The translations under genes and the position numbers were made by a program. The notes beneath the pieces are model-generated. The model saw only the letters and a list, made by a program, of their open reading frames with translations, had not been told where the DNA came from and did no database searches. Positions 45,614 to 54,792 of a stretch of DNA of 64,000 bases are shown in pieces; the stretch's first letter is position 1; each line of letters begins with the position of its first letter. The DNA is from Brevibacterium casei CIP 102111 (GTDB lineage: Bacteria; Actinomycetota; Actinomycetes; Actinomycetales; Brevibacteriaceae). Where the stretch lies: positions 620,001-684,000 of the forward strand of contig NZ_FXZC01000002.1 in assembly GCF_900169275.1 (NCBI RefSeq). Reading direction: 5' to 3'.

Positions 45614-47575
45614 TCAGTGTTCGTCGGTCGAGGACTTCGGCAGCGGCGTCGTCTTCTGCACCTGCATGAGGAACTCGGCGTTCGAGCCGGTCTCCTTGAG
45701 CTTGGACATGAGGAGTTCGACGGCCTGCTGCTGCTCGAGACCCGAGAGGAGGCGGCGCAGGCGCCACATCACCTTGGTCTCCTCCGGCGTCATGAGCATC
45801 TCCTCGCGACGCGTCGACGAGGCGTTGACGTCGACGGCCGGGAAGATGCGCTTGTCCGCGAGCTGGCGGGACAGACGCAGCTCCATATTGCCGGTGCCCT
45901 TGAACTCCTCGAAGATCACCTCGTCCATCTTCGAGCCCGTCTCGACGAGCGCGGTGGCGAGGATCGTCAGGGAGCCGCCGCCTTCGATGTTGCGGGCGGC
46001 GCCGAAGAACTTCTTCGGCGGGTAGAGCGCGTTCGCGTCGACACCACCGGAGAGGATGCGGCCCGAGGCCGGCTGCGCGATGTTGTACGCCCGGCCCAGG
46101 CGCGTGATGTTGTCGAGGAGGACGACGACGTCGGAGCCCATCTCGACGAGGCGCTTGGCGCGCTCGATGGCGAGTTCGGCGATCGTCGTGTGGTCGTCGG
46201 CGGGACGGTCGAAGGTCGAGGCGATGACCTCGCCCTTGACGGCGCGCTGCATGTCCGTGACCTCTTCGGGGCGTTCGTCGACGAGGACGACCATGAGGTG
46301 GACTTCCGGATTGTTCTCCGTGATCGCGTTGGCGACCTGCTGCATGATCGTCGTCTTGCCGGCCTTGGGCGGGGCGACGATGAGGCCGCGCTGGCCCTTG
46401 CCGATCGGCGTGACGAGATCGATGAGGCGCGTCGACTGGAGCTTCGAGGTGGTCTCGAGGCGCAGACGCTCCTGCGGGTAGAGGGGCGTGAGCTTCGAGA
46501 ACTCGACGCGGCCCTTCGCATCGTCGACGCTCAGTCCGTTGACCGAGTCGAGGCGGACGAGGGCGTCGAACTTCTCACGCTTGCCCCCGCGCTCGTTCTC
46601 CCGCGGCTGACGGATCGCGCCGGCGACGGCGTCGCCCTTGCGCAGACCGTTCTTGCGCACCATCGAGGCCGAGACGTAGACGTCGTTGGGCCCGGGCAGG
46701 TAGCCCGAGGTGCGGAGGAAGGCGTAGTTGTCGTGGACGTCGAGGATGCCGCCGACGGGGATGAGGACGTCGTCGCTGCGGATCTCCGGCTCATCGCCGC
46801 CGCGTCCGCGGCGCTTGCGATCCCGTCCGCGACCGCGGCGGCCGCCGCGCTCGTCATCGTCGCGGTTGCGACGGTCGTTGTCGCGCCGGTCGTTGTCACG
46901 ACGGTCGTTGCGATTGCCGCGGTCGTCGCCGCGGTCATCGCCCTCGCCCTGACGGCCGCGACGGTCATTGCCGCCCCGCTCGCCCTTGCGGTCGTTGTCA
47001 CGGTCGCCCTTGCGGTCCTCGCCCCGGCGGTCGTTGTCCCGGCGGTCGTTGTCGCGGTCGCCCTTGCGGTCGTCGCCGCGGCGGTCGTCGTCACCGCGGC
47101 GGCCTCGACGGTTTCCGCGCTCAGCGGAATCGTCACGCGCCTCGGCGGACTGCGTCTCGGCCTCGGCGTCACCGCCGCGGGAGCGCGAACGGCTCCGGCG
47201 GCTGCGCTGGCGGTCCTGACCCTGCTCGTCGCCCTCGGGCGCCTGGGTCTCGGTCTCGGTGCGGGCCTCGGGGGCGGTCGCCTCGGCGGACTGCGCGTCC
47301 TCGGTCTGCTGATCCGCGCGAGAGGCGGAGGCGGCGCTGCGGCGCGCGGGACGGCGGGAGCGCTTGGCGTCCTCGGTGGTCTCGGCCGGAGCCGAGTCGG
47401 CGGCGGGCGCGTTCGAGCCGCCCTGGTTGTTGATGGCGTCGATGAGTTCGCCCTTGCGAAGTCGACGGTATCCTTTGATTCCCATTCCGGCTGCCATCTC
47501 CTGCAGCTGGGGAAGGCGCAGAGCGGTCAGACTGCCGGTGCGCGGTGTGGAATCCGGGGTTGTGGTTTCAGACAC
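45614..47575 (-). CDS. rho: Transcription termination factor Rho with a charged insertion
   Basis: Hexameric RNA helicase that terminates transcription. Residues 1-52 are the Rho N-domain helices. Residues 53-255 are a disordered insertion: first Ala/Glu/Arg-rich, then about 100 residues of Arg/Asp/Gly/Asn repeats ([17 protein letters not shown]). The RNA-binding cold-shock-like domain follows ([20 protein letters not shown]), then the ATPase with Walker [10 protein letters not shown], the [14 protein letters not shown] strand and the R-loop. The total of 653 aa is long compared with 419 in E. coli; such insertions are known in high-GC actinobacteria. The GTG start has AAGGA five bases upstream. 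Confidence 0.96.
   Translation of the reverse strand: MSETTTPDSTPRTGSLTALRLPQLQEMAAGMGIKGYRRLRKGELIDAINNQGGSNAPAADSAPAETTEDAKRSRRPARRSAASASRADQQTEDAQSAEATAPEARTETETQAPEGDEQGQDRQRSRRSRSRSRGGDAEAETQSAEARDDSAERGNRRGRRGDDDRRGDDRKGDRDNDRRDNDRRGEDRKGDRDNDRKGERGGNDRRGRQGEGDDRGDDRGNRNDRRDNDRRDNDRRNRDDDERGGRRGRGRDRKRRGRGGDEPEIRSDDVLIPVGGILDVHDNYAFLRTSGYLPGPNDVYVSASMVRKNGLRKGDAVAGAIRQPRENERGGKREKFDALVRLDSVNGLSVDDAKGRVEFSKLTPLYPQERLRLETTSKLQSTRLIDLVTPIGKGQRGLIVAPPKAGKTTIMQQVANAITENNPEVHLMVVLVDERPEEVTDMQRAVKGEVIASTFDRPADDHTTIAELAIERAKRLVEMGSDVVVLLDNITRLGRAYNIAQPASGRILSGGVDANALYPPKKFFGAARNIEGGGSLTILATALVETGSKMDEVIFEEFKGTGNMELRLSRQLADKRIFPAVDVNASSTRREEMLMTPEETKVMWRLRRLLSGLEQQQAVELLMSKLKETGSNAEFLMQVQKTTPLPKSSTDEH
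46830..47120. repeat. Low-complexity DNA encoding the Rho insertion
   Basis: Many copies of CGGTCGTTGTC and CGGTCGCCCTTGCGGTC-type words are arranged in loose tandem, reflecting Asp-Asn-Asp-Arg-Arg and Lys-Gly-Asp-Arg repeats on the coding (minus) strand. Such DNA is prone to length change between strains. Confidence 0.6.
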
Positions 47576-47664
47576 GAAGGTCCTTCTCCCTCATTCGGCC
47601 GTGCGGCAAGAGCCGTAGTCCCACGGCGACGGAAACACCCTTGACGGTGCATTGTGAAAGTCGT

Positions 47665-47684
47665 CCTGCTAAAGACTGAGCAGG
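47665..47684 (-). promoter_or_regulatory. Hairpin in the rho leader
   Basis: CCTGCT (47665-47670) pairs with AGCAGG (47679-47684) in the 243-bp spacer between thrB and rho. Long leaders of rho genes are known to allow autoregulation by Rho. The remaining spacer shows no gene, and the rho promoter is not identified. Confidence 0.35.
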
Positions 47685-47810
47685 AGATGTTCCAGAAGAA
47701 TCGATGTGGAGTCCGCGGCGACTGCCGCGGAAGTCCGCTCATCGGAGGAACACCGTTCAGTCTACCCGCAGCGAGCCGATCTTGCGAATCCCGTCTCACG
47801 CGAGTTCTGT

Positions 47811-47827
47811 GTCGTGTCTCACACGAC
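47811..47827 (-). terminator. Hairpin over the thrB stop codon
   Basis: GTCGTGT (47811-47817) and ACACGAC (47821-47827) form a perfect 7-3-7 hairpin whose loop overlaps the thrB stop (TCA at 47819-47821). It may terminate or attenuate the hom-thr transcript. Confidence 0.4.
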
Positions 47828-48727
47828 GTCGGCGATGCGGCAGCCCTCCTCATCGATGTCGACGGTGAGGATGCGCACGCCGGGCGGGACCGCCTCGGCG
47901 GGAACGGATTCGGTGAGCGCGAGCACGGTCGGCCCGGCTCCGGAGATCACCGCGGGGATCCCGCGGGAGCGCAGGGCGTCGACGAGGTCCATCGAGCCCG
48001 GGTAGGCCGATCGGCGGGCCTCCTGGTGGAGGCGATCGACGGTCGCGTCGAACAGGGCGTCCCGGTCCTCGGTGAGCGCATGGACGAACAGGCCCGTGCG
48101 CGCAGCGTTCTCCGCGGCGACGGCATGGTCGACGACCGCGGGGATGGCGCCGCGGGCGGTGAGCGTGTCCAGCCGCTCCTCGGGCACGAGAACTGTGACC
48201 GCAGACAGCGTGCGCACGGGGACGTTCCATGCCCGCGCGGGATCCGAGAGGGAGATCGTCAGTCCCCCGAAGATCGCCGGCGCCGCGTTGTCGGGATGCC
48301 CCTCGATCACGGCGGCGCGCTCGAGGATCTCCTCCGGGGTCAGCCCCCGCCCTCCGGCCGCCTCGGCGAGCCTGCCGGCCAGGGCGATGCCCGCGACCAC
48401 GGCCGCTGCCGAGGACCCCAGTCCCCTAGAATGCGGAATCCGGTTGGTGCATTCGAGCGTGATCCTCGGCAGCAGCTCCGCGTGGGCGTCCGGGGCGATC
48501 TCGGCGAGCACCTCGCGGAGGACTGAGACGATGAGATGGGAACCGTCCCGGGGCAGCTCGGCGGCGCTCTCCCCGGTGATCGTGACGACGGCGGTCGGAT
48601 CGACCGGGGCGTCGTGGACGGTGAGTTCGAGGGTGTCGACGAGGCCGAGGGCGAGGCCGAACGAGTCGTAGCCGGGGCCGAGGTTCGCCGAGGTCGCCGG
48701 CACCTCGATCCGCAGACGCCGGATCAC
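47819..48727 (-). CDS. thrB: Homoserine kinase
   Basis: GHMP-family kinase that phosphorylates homoserine in threonine synthesis. The ATP loop [16 protein letters not shown] is near residue 100, with the N-terminal [16 protein letters not shown] and C-terminal [12 protein letters not shown] motifs. The 302-aa length is normal. It starts at a GTG overlapping the thrC stop and is the last gene of the cluster. Confidence 0.96.
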   Translation of the reverse strand: MIRRLRIEVPATSANLGPGYDSFGLALGLVDTLELTVHDAPVDPTAVVTITGESAAELPRDGSHLIVSVLREVLAEIAPDAHAELLPRITLECTNRIPHSRGLGSSAAAVVAGIALAGRLAEAAGGRGLTPEEILERAAVIEGHPDNAAPAIFGGLTISLSDPARAWNVPVRTLSAVTVLVPEERLDTLTARGAIPAVVDHAVAAENAARTGLFVHALTEDRDALFDATVDRLHQEARRSAYPGSMDLVDALRSRGIPAVISGAGPTVLALTESVPAEAVPPGVRILTVDIDEEGCRIADVV

Positions 48728-49845
48728 TCGTCCTCAAGCCCGAGTGCGCGGGCGGCGCTGACGGCGTCGACCGGCACGCGCACCGGTTCGATCTCCGACC
48801 CGTCAGCGGTGTGCAGCGCCCAGCTCGGGTCCTTGAGACCGTGGCCGGTGACGGTGACGGCGATCCGTGCGCCGGCCGGGACCCCGCCCGCCTCCGACAT
48901 CTTGAGCAGACCCGCCACCGAGGCGGCCGACCCGGGTTCGACGAAGATCCCCTCCTCACGCGAGAGGACCTTGTGCGCGGCGAGGATCTCCTCGTCGGTG
49001 ACCGAGTCGATGAGTCCGCCCGAGGCGTCGCGGGCCTCGATCGCCCGATCCCAGCTGGCGGGGTTGCCGATGCGGATCGCCGTGGCGATCGTGTCCGGAT
49101 CGGTCACGGGGTGGCCGAGGACGAGCGGGGCCGCTCCGGCGGCCTGGAAGCCCCACATCTGCGGCAGGCGCGTCGAGACGCCGATCCCGTGGTACTGGTG
49201 GTAGCCCTTCCAGTACGCGGTGATGTTGCCGGCGTTGCCGACGGGCAGGACGTGGATGTCGGGGGCGTCGCCGAGGACGTCGACGACCTCGAAGGACGCC
49301 GTCTTCTGGCCCTCGATGCGGTCGGGGTTGACGGAGTTGACGAGGTGGACGGGGTAGGACTCGGAGAGCTTCCGGCACAGGGTGAGGCAGTCGTCGAAGT
49401 TCCCGTCGACCTCGAGCAGCGTCGCCCCGTGGGCGACGGCCTGGCTCATCTTCCCCGGCGCGATCCTGCCCGCGGGCACGAGCACGGCGCACGTGAGGCC
49501 CGCCTTCGTCGCGTACGCGGCCGCCGAGGCGGAGGTGTTGCCCGTCGATGCGCAGATCACGGCCTTCGCCCCGTGCGCCTTCGCCTTCGTGATCGCCATC
49601 GTCATCCCGCGGTCCTTGAACGATCCGGTCGGGTTGAGGCCTTCGTACTTGACCCACACCTCGGCGCCGGTCATCGCACTGAGCTTCTGCGCGCGGATGA
49701 GCGGAGTTCCGCCCTCTCCGAGGGTGACAGACGGGATGTCGGCGGCGATGTCGAGCAGGCTGCGGTATTCGTCGATGACGCCCTGCCACTGGTGGCGGGG
49801 GTACTGGCTGTTCGTCACAGGGGTCTGGTCCTTCGTCTCGCTCAC
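48724..49845 (-). CDS. thrC: Threonine synthase
   Basis: PLP enzyme that converts O-phosphohomoserine to threonine. The PLP Lys is in [11 protein letters not shown], and the phosphate loop is [12 protein letters not shown]. At 373 aa it is the short threonine synthase type. The GTG start overlaps the hom stop by four bases. Confidence 0.96.
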   Translation of the reverse strand: MSETKDQTPVTNSQYPRHQWQGVIDEYRSLLDIAADIPSVTLGEGGTPLIRAQKLSAMTGAEVWVKYEGLNPTGSFKDRGMTMAITKAKAHGAKAVICASTGNTSASAAAYATKAGLTCAVLVPAGRIAPGKMSQAVAHGATLLEVDGNFDDCLTLCRKLSESYPVHLVNSVNPDRIEGQKTASFEVVDVLGDAPDIHVLPVGNAGNITAYWKGYHQYHGIGVSTRLPQMWGFQAAGAAPLVLGHPVTDPDTIATAIRIGNPASWDRAIEARDASGGLIDSVTDEEILAAHKVLSREEGIFVEPGSAASVAGLLKMSEAGGVPAGARIAVTVTGHGLKDPSWALHTADGSEIEPVRVPVDAVSAARALGLEDE

Positions 49846-51149
49846 TGGCCCTCCGCCCGGATGACGGAGGCGACTGCGCGCACCACGTCGAGGTCGCCGA
49901 GGCGGTCGACCGTGCGTGAGAGCGCAGCGTCGGTGTTCTCATGGGTGGCCAGCACGAGCTTCGCGTGCTGGATCCCCTCATCGTCGACCTCGCCGATGGT
50001 CTGGCGCATGAGCTCGATCGACGCACCCTCGTCGGCGAAGACCTCGGAGACCGCGGCGAGCACGCCGGGACGGTCGACGACGTCGAGGGTGATGTGGTAG
50101 CGGGTGGTGATGGCCGAGATCGGCAGCACCCTGCGTTCGGGGTGGAAGGGGCGTTCGTACTGTCCGCGCCCGCCGAGCACCTTGCGCCGGGCGACGGAGA
50201 CGACGTCGCCGAGCACCGCCGAGGCGGTCGGGGCTCCCCCGGCCCCCTGGCCGTAGAACATCAGCGACCCTGCGGCCTCGGCCTCGACGAACACGGCGTT
50301 GAACGCTCCGTGGACGGAGGCGAGCGGGTGGATGCGCGGCAGCAGCGCCGGGTAGACCCGCGCGGAGAGTCCCGCACCGGCCGGTGAGTCCGTGACGCGT
50401 TCGCACACGGCGAGCAGCTTGATGACGAAGCCCTGGTCCTTCGCCGTCTCGACCATCTCCGCGGTGATGCCGGTGATGCCCTCGACGTGGACGTCGTCGA
50501 TCGTCACCGGTGCGTGGAAGGCGAGGGAGGAGAGGATCGCGGCCTTGGCAGCGGCATCGTGACCGCCGATGTCCGCTGTCGGGTCGGCTTCGGCGTATCC
50601 GAGCTCCTGCGCCGAGGCCAGGGCTGCGTCGAAGTCCCAGCCCTGCGAGTCCATCTGGTCGAGGATGTAGTTCGTCGTGCCGTTGACGATGCCCATGATC
50701 CGATCGATCCGGTCTCCCGCGAGCGAGTCGCCGACGGGGCGGATGATCGGGATCGCTCCGGCCACGGCCGCTTCGTGCTCGAGGCGGACCTCGGAGTCGT
50801 CGGCGGAGGCCATGAGTTCGCCGTAGGCGGCGGCGAGCAGCGCCTTGTTCGCGGTGACGACGGACGAGCCCTGGGCGAGTGCACGGGTGATGAGCGTCTT
50901 CGCGGGCTCGATGCCGCCCATGAGCTCGATGACGATGTCCGCACCGTCGATCGCCGCCTCGGCGTCGGTGGTGAGCACGCTCGCATCGACACCGGGCCGC
51001 TCCTTGTCCGGGTCGCGGACGACGACCGCGGTGAGCACGAGCGGAGCGCCGATGCGCTCCTCGAGCGCCTCAGCCCGCGACTGGAGTCGGGCGGCGACTT
51101 CCGAGCCGACGACTCCGCATCCGAGCATGGCGACTTTCAAAGGCTGCAT
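49842..51149 (-). CDS. hom: Homoserine dehydrogenase
   Basis: NAD(P)H-dependent reduction of aspartate semialdehyde to homoserine. The Rossmann motif is [12 protein letters not shown]. The catalytic domain contains [10 protein letters not shown] and a C-terminal ACT domain (about 355-435) gives allosteric control, usually by threonine. The 435-aa length is normal. It lies 46 bp downstream of lysA. The spacer holds three 10-bp imperfect repeats. Confidence 0.96.
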   Translation of the reverse strand: MQPLKVAMLGCGVVGSEVAARLQSRAEALEERIGAPLVLTAVVVRDPDKERPGVDASVLTTDAEAAIDGADIVIELMGGIEPAKTLITRALAQGSSVVTANKALLAAAYGELMASADDSEVRLEHEAAVAGAIPIIRPVGDSLAGDRIDRIMGIVNGTTNYILDQMDSQGWDFDAALASAQELGYAEADPTADIGGHDAAAKAAILSSLAFHAPVTIDDVHVEGITGITAEMVETAKDQGFVIKLLAVCERVTDSPAGAGLSARVYPALLPRIHPLASVHGAFNAVFVEAEAAGSLMFYGQGAGGAPTASAVLGDVVSVARRKVLGGRGQYERPFHPERRVLPISAITTRYHITLDVVDRPGVLAAVSEVFADEGASIELMRQTIGEVDDEGIQHAKLVLATHENTDAALSRTVDRLGDLDVVRAVASVIRAEGQ

Positions 51150-51160
51150 GGCTCACTCTC

Positions 51161-51190
51161 TGTTCTCAGTGGTTCTCGGTGGTTCGCAGG
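51161..51190. repeat. Three imperfect 10-bp repeats between lysA and hom
   Basis: TGTTCTCAGT, GGTTCTCGGT and GGTTCGCAGG follow each other with a 10-bp period just upstream of hom. They might be a regulator site or replication slippage. Confidence 0.45.
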
Positions 51191-51195
51191 TGATC

Positions 51196-52659
51196 TCAGC
51201 GCTCTGCCGGATCAGGATTCTTCCCGTCGGTGGTCGGGTCCGCCATCCCCGGGTCGCTCGCGAAGAGCTGCGAGTACGTCTCCGGGGTGACGATCCACTC
51301 CACCCTATCCCGTGTCACGGCGAGCACCCCCGGCCGAGTGACATGATTGTAATTGCTCGACAGTGACCGACAGTAGGCGCCGGTGCCGGGAACGGCGACG
51401 AGGTCGCCGGGTGCCACGTCACCGCCCATGTACTCGTCACGGACGATGACGTCGCCGGACTCGCAGTGCATGCCGACGACGCGGACGACGACGGGAGCGG
51501 CGGGCGAGTTCCGATTTGCCAAGGTACACGAATAGTCGGCGTCGTAGAGAGCTGTCCGAATGTTGTCGCTCATCCCGCCGTCGACGGCGACGTAGGTGCG
51601 CACACCTTCGTCGGTGACGACCTCCTTGACGGTGCCGACGCGGTAGAGCGTGAACACCGCGGGCGAGACGATCGCCCGGCCCGGCTCGATCGAGATCCGC
51701 GGGACGTTCGTGCCCAGTCCGCGGCACTCCTTGGCGACGACGGCGGCGAGTTCGGAGGCCATCTCAGCGACGGGGATCGGCGTGTCCTGCGAGGTGTAGC
51801 GGATCCCGAAGCCGCCGCCGAGGTCGACCTCGGGGAGGTCGACGCCGTGGGTGGCCATGATCTCGGCGCGCAGGGCAAGCACGCGGGCGGCGGCGACCTG
51901 GAAGCCGGAGATGTCGAAGATCTGGGAGCCGATGTGCGAGTGGAGCCCGTCGAGGCGGAGGTGGGCGGAGTCGACGACGCGCGCGGCGGCGGCGCTCGCC
52001 TTGCCCGCGGACACGGAGAGGCCGAACTTCTGGTCCTCGTGGGCGGTGGCGATGAAGTCGTGGGTATGGGCTTCGACGCCGACGGTGACGCGCAGCATCA
52101 CCGGCGCGACGACGCCCTTGGCCGCGGCGATGGTCTCGAGACGGTCGATCTCGTCGAGGCTGTCGACGATGATCCGTCCCACCCCGTAGTCGAGGGCGTA
52201 CTCGAGTTCGGCGACGGACTTGTTGTTCCCGTGCAGGCCCACGCTCGCCCCGGGGACTCCGGCGGCGCGGGCGATCATCATCTCTCCGAGCGAGCACGTG
52301 TCGAGTCCCAGTCCGGCCTCGTGCACCCACCGGGCCACCGCCGTGCAGAGGAACGCCTTGCCCGCGTAGAAGACGTCGGCGCCGGCGAGCCCGTGCTCCG
52401 GGGCGAATGCGGCCGAGTACGCCTGACGGAAGAGCTCTGCGCGGGAGACGAAGTCGTCGACGTCGAAGACGAATGTCGGCGTGCCGAAGCGTTCGGCGAG
52501 GTCGGTCACGGGGTGACCGGCGACGGTGAGGACGCCGTCTGAGTCCTTGGCGACGTTGTCCGACCACAGGCTCGGCATGACGGCGTTGACGTCGTCGGGA
52601 TAGGGCAGCCACACGGGGGCGGGCGTCGCGTGCAGGGGGCCTGCGATGTGAGCGGGCAT
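51196..52659 (-). CDS. lysA: Diaminopimelate decarboxylase
   Basis: PLP enzyme making L-lysine from meso-DAP. The PLP Lys lies in VFYAGKAF, the Gly-rich phosphate loop is LGGGFGIRY, and the substrate motif CESGD is present (GMHCESGDVIVRD). The 487-aa chain has an N-terminal extension of about 40 residues relative to E. coli, as in other actinobacteria. The ATG directly follows the stop of the ArgS-like gene (TAG then ATG). Confidence 0.96.
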   Translation of the reverse strand: MPAHIAGPLHATPAPVWLPYPDDVNAVMPSLWSDNVAKDSDGVLTVAGHPVTDLAERFGTPTFVFDVDDFVSRAELFRQAYSAAFAPEHGLAGADVFYAGKAFLCTAVARWVHEAGLGLDTCSLGEMMIARAAGVPGASVGLHGNNKSVAELEYALDYGVGRIIVDSLDEIDRLETIAAAKGVVAPVMLRVTVGVEAHTHDFIATAHEDQKFGLSVSAGKASAAAARVVDSAHLRLDGLHSHIGSQIFDISGFQVAAARVLALRAEIMATHGVDLPEVDLGGGFGIRYTSQDTPIPVAEMASELAAVVAKECRGLGTNVPRISIEPGRAIVSPAVFTLYRVGTVKEVVTDEGVRTYVAVDGGMSDNIRTALYDADYSCTLANRNSPAAPVVVRVVGMHCESGDVIVRDEYMGGDVAPGDLVAVPGTGAYCRSLSSNYNHVTRPGVLAVTRDRVEWIVTPETYSQLFASDPGMADPTTDGKNPDPAER

Positions 52660-53526
52660 CTACATCCTCTCCGGGGCGCGCACGCCCAGCAGTCTCAGTC
52701 CTCGGGCGAGGACGGTGGTCACAGCATCGACGAGCACGGCCCGGGCGGCGTGGACGGCGGTGATGTCGGCGTCGAGAGTGGGGACGAGCGTGTGACTCGC
52801 CGCCCAGTCGAGGTAGGCGTGGGCGAGGTCGGCGAGCGTTGCGGTCAGCGCCGCCGGGTCCCGCGTGCGCGCGAGGGTGTCTGCCGCCTCGGTGACGTGG
52901 ACGAGCAGGCTCCGCTCGCCGGTGTCGAGGGTCTCGGCGCCGACGATCTCGGCTGAGTCCGGTCGGGCCTCCCCCACTCGGACGTCGCCCCTGGCGGCGG
53001 TGCGCGGGCATCCGCCGGGGACTCCGGCGGCGGCTGCATTGCGGAGCAGTCGGCGGCCGTGGGCGTGGCTGCGGCGGATGAGGTGGACGGGATCGTCGTC
53101 GAGGGCGCGGGCCGGACCGTCGGGGACCTCGGGTGCCGGATCCCCGTCGTCGGCGGATGTGTGTGCGTCAGCGGCGGGGACTGCGTCAGCGCCCGGTTCC
53201 GCATCAGCGATCTGCTCGGCGATGATCGCGCAGACGGCGGCGAGGAGGCTCGCCGCGGTCACCTCGATGCCGAGGAAGCCCGGACCCGACACGGTCACCG
53301 CCGCGATGTCGGGATGGCGGCGAAGCGCCTCGGCGAACTGCTCGGCGACGTCATGGGCGTCGGCTCCGTCGAGGCGAGCCGCGGTGCGCAGGGCGAGGTT
53401 CGAATGCCAGTGACCGGGGGTTCTGCCGTCGGCACGACGCAGCACCGCACCATCGGCCGGATGCGCAGTCCGGGCGGCGTCGGCCGCCGCCTCGGCGAGG
53501 ACGGTGCGCAGCTGTTCCGGGGTCAC
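52660..53526 (-). CDS. ArgS-related anticodon-binding protein without catalytic core (NrtL-like)
   Basis: 288 residues that look like the two ends of arginyl-tRNA synthetase. Residues 1-95 resemble the ArgS N-terminal additional domain (HWHSNLALRTAARL.....VAEQFAEAL...PGFLGIEV). Residues 145-288 resemble the DALR anticodon-binding domain, from the VHLIRRSHAHGRRLLRNA start to the C-terminal DAVTTVLARGLRLLGVRAPERM. The class I catalytic core with HIGH and KMSKS is missing and replaced by a linker of about 45 Ala/Asp/Pro-rich residues. It occupies the place of argS upstream of lysA. Streptomycetes have a similar protein named NrtL beside lysA. The frame is intact, so it is not simply a broken argS. 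The GTG start seems leaderless. Confidence 0.75.
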   Translation of the reverse strand: MTPEQLRTVLAEAAADAARTAHPADGAVLRRADGRTPGHWHSNLALRTAARLDGADAHDVAEQFAEALRRHPDIAAVTVSGPGFLGIEVTAASLLAAVCAIIAEQIADAEPGADAVPAADAHTSADDGDPAPEVPDGPARALDDDPVHLIRRSHAHGRRLLRNAAAAGVPGGCPRTAARGDVRVGEARPDSAEIVGAETLDTGERSLLVHVTEAADTLARTRDPAALTATLADLAHAYLDWAASHTLVPTLDADITAVHAARAVLVDAVTTVLARGLRLLGVRAPERM

Positions 53527-53532
53527 TCGTCA

Positions 53533-53538
53533 AGCGTA
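53533..53538 (-). promoter_or_regulatory. -10 box of the lysA-thr cluster, leaderless type
   Basis: TACGCT on the minus strand ends six bases before the GTG at 53526, and no Shine-Dalgarno site is present. Transcription would start at the start codon. Confidence 0.4.
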
Positions 53539-53572
53539 CTCGGCACGCGATCCGCGCACCGAATCGCCCGGC

Positions 53573-54748
53573 TCAGATATGGCCGGCCCGGGTGGCGGGG
53601 ACGGTGACGGCGAGTTTGATCCCGACGGAGGCGAGGACGAGGACGAAGGCGGGCCACAGACTCCCTCCGGCTCCCACCAGGAGGCCGAAGAGCAGGGGAC
53701 CCGTCGCGGCGAGCAGGTAGCCGCCGCCCTGGACGAATCCGGACAGCGCCGCCGAAGCCTCGGGGCCGCGCGAGCGCAGGGTGATGAGGGTGAGCGCGAG
53801 CGGGAACGTGGAGATGCCGATGCCGAGCAGCACGGTCCACAGCACCGGGGCCGCCTGCGGGGCGAGCCAGAGGCCGAGGTAGCCTGCGGCGAGGCTGAGG
53901 CAGAAGGCGACGACTATCGCGGCCGAGGAGCGCAGCCTGGCGGCCATTGCCGGGAGGACGAAGCCGAGGACGAGCGGGATCGCGGTGACGAGGGCGAGCA
54001 TGGCTCCGGCGAACGCGGAGTCGAAGCCTGCGCGGGTGAGCAGCGGAGGCAGCCACGTGAAGAGGATGAAGTTGTTGAACGAGGTCATGCCCGTCATCGT
54101 CATCAGCGCCCAGGCCCGCGGGGTCGAGAGCAGCCGGCGCAGCTCCCGGCCGCCCACGGATGCGGCTCTCACCTCGGTCTGCGGGGCGGGACGGCACGCG
54201 GCGATGACACCCCACACGGCGACTGCGAGGCCGGCGCAGGCGACCCAGACGAGCAGCGAGCCGCGCCAGCCGAGTTCGCGGGCGAGCGGGACGGCGACGA
54301 GCGGGGGCACGAAGGTCCCGAGCTGGAGGAGACCGACGTGGACGGTGGAGACGAACGCGACCCGGTCCGGGAAGTACGCCTTGACGATCGGGGGCACGAC
54401 GACGTTGCCCAGCCCCATGCCCGCCAGCGCGAGGACGCTGAGGGCGAGGAAGAGGCCGGGGTCGGAGACGAGGGCGCGGACCCCGAGTCCGAGGGTGATC
54501 ATGGCCATCGCCGCCACGGTCATCGTCATCGCGGAGAAGCGGGTGATGAGGCGCGGGGCGAGGAACCCGCAGAGCCCGTAGAGCAGCGGCGGGAGCATGC
54601 CGATGACGGCGAGGAACGTCCCGCCGAGGCGGATCTCGCCGCCCATCGTCTCGAGCAGCGGGGACAGTCCGGTGACACCGGGCCGAAGGTTGAATGCGGC
54701 GACGACGATACCGGTGAGGATGATCCCCGACGTCCACGCTGGTCTCAT
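53573..54748 (-). CDS. MFS transporter, CynX/NimT-like
   Basis: 391-residue transporter with 12 predicted TM helices. The N-terminal AAFNLRPGVTGLSPLL is typical of the cyanate/2-nitroimidazole (CynX/NimT) branch, and TM5-TM6 has the VHVGLLQLGTFVPPLV block of that family. AAAGG sits before the ATG. The substrate is not deducible. It is 46 bp beyond the ABC permease side of the region but on the same strand as all its neighbours, with no clear operon partner. Confidence 0.82.
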   Translation of the reverse strand: MRPAWTSGIILTGIVVAAFNLRPGVTGLSPLLETMGGEIRLGGTFLAVIGMLPPLLYGLCGFLAPRLITRFSAMTMTVAAMAMITLGLGVRALVSDPGLFLALSVLALAGMGLGNVVVPPIVKAYFPDRVAFVSTVHVGLLQLGTFVPPLVAVPLARELGWRGSLLVWVACAGLAVAVWGVIAACRPAPQTEVRAASVGGRELRRLLSTPRAWALMTMTGMTSFNNFILFTWLPPLLTRAGFDSAFAGAMLALVTAIPLVLGFVLPAMAARLRSSAAIVVAFCLSLAAGYLGLWLAPQAAPVLWTVLLGIGISTFPLALTLITLRSRGPEASAALSGFVQGGGYLLAATGPLLFGLLVGAGGSLWPAFVLVLASVGIKLAVTVPATRAGHI

Positions 54749-54792
54749 GTGTGCCTTTCTACCACTGAGGCCGTGCCCGGCTACCGGCAGGG

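Noticed and set aside
52660..53526. argS truncated by an assembly or sequencing error
   Set aside because: Both ends of the family are in one frame joined by a plausible linker, with normal codon use and a clean junction to lysA; a frameshift would not remove about 300 residues.
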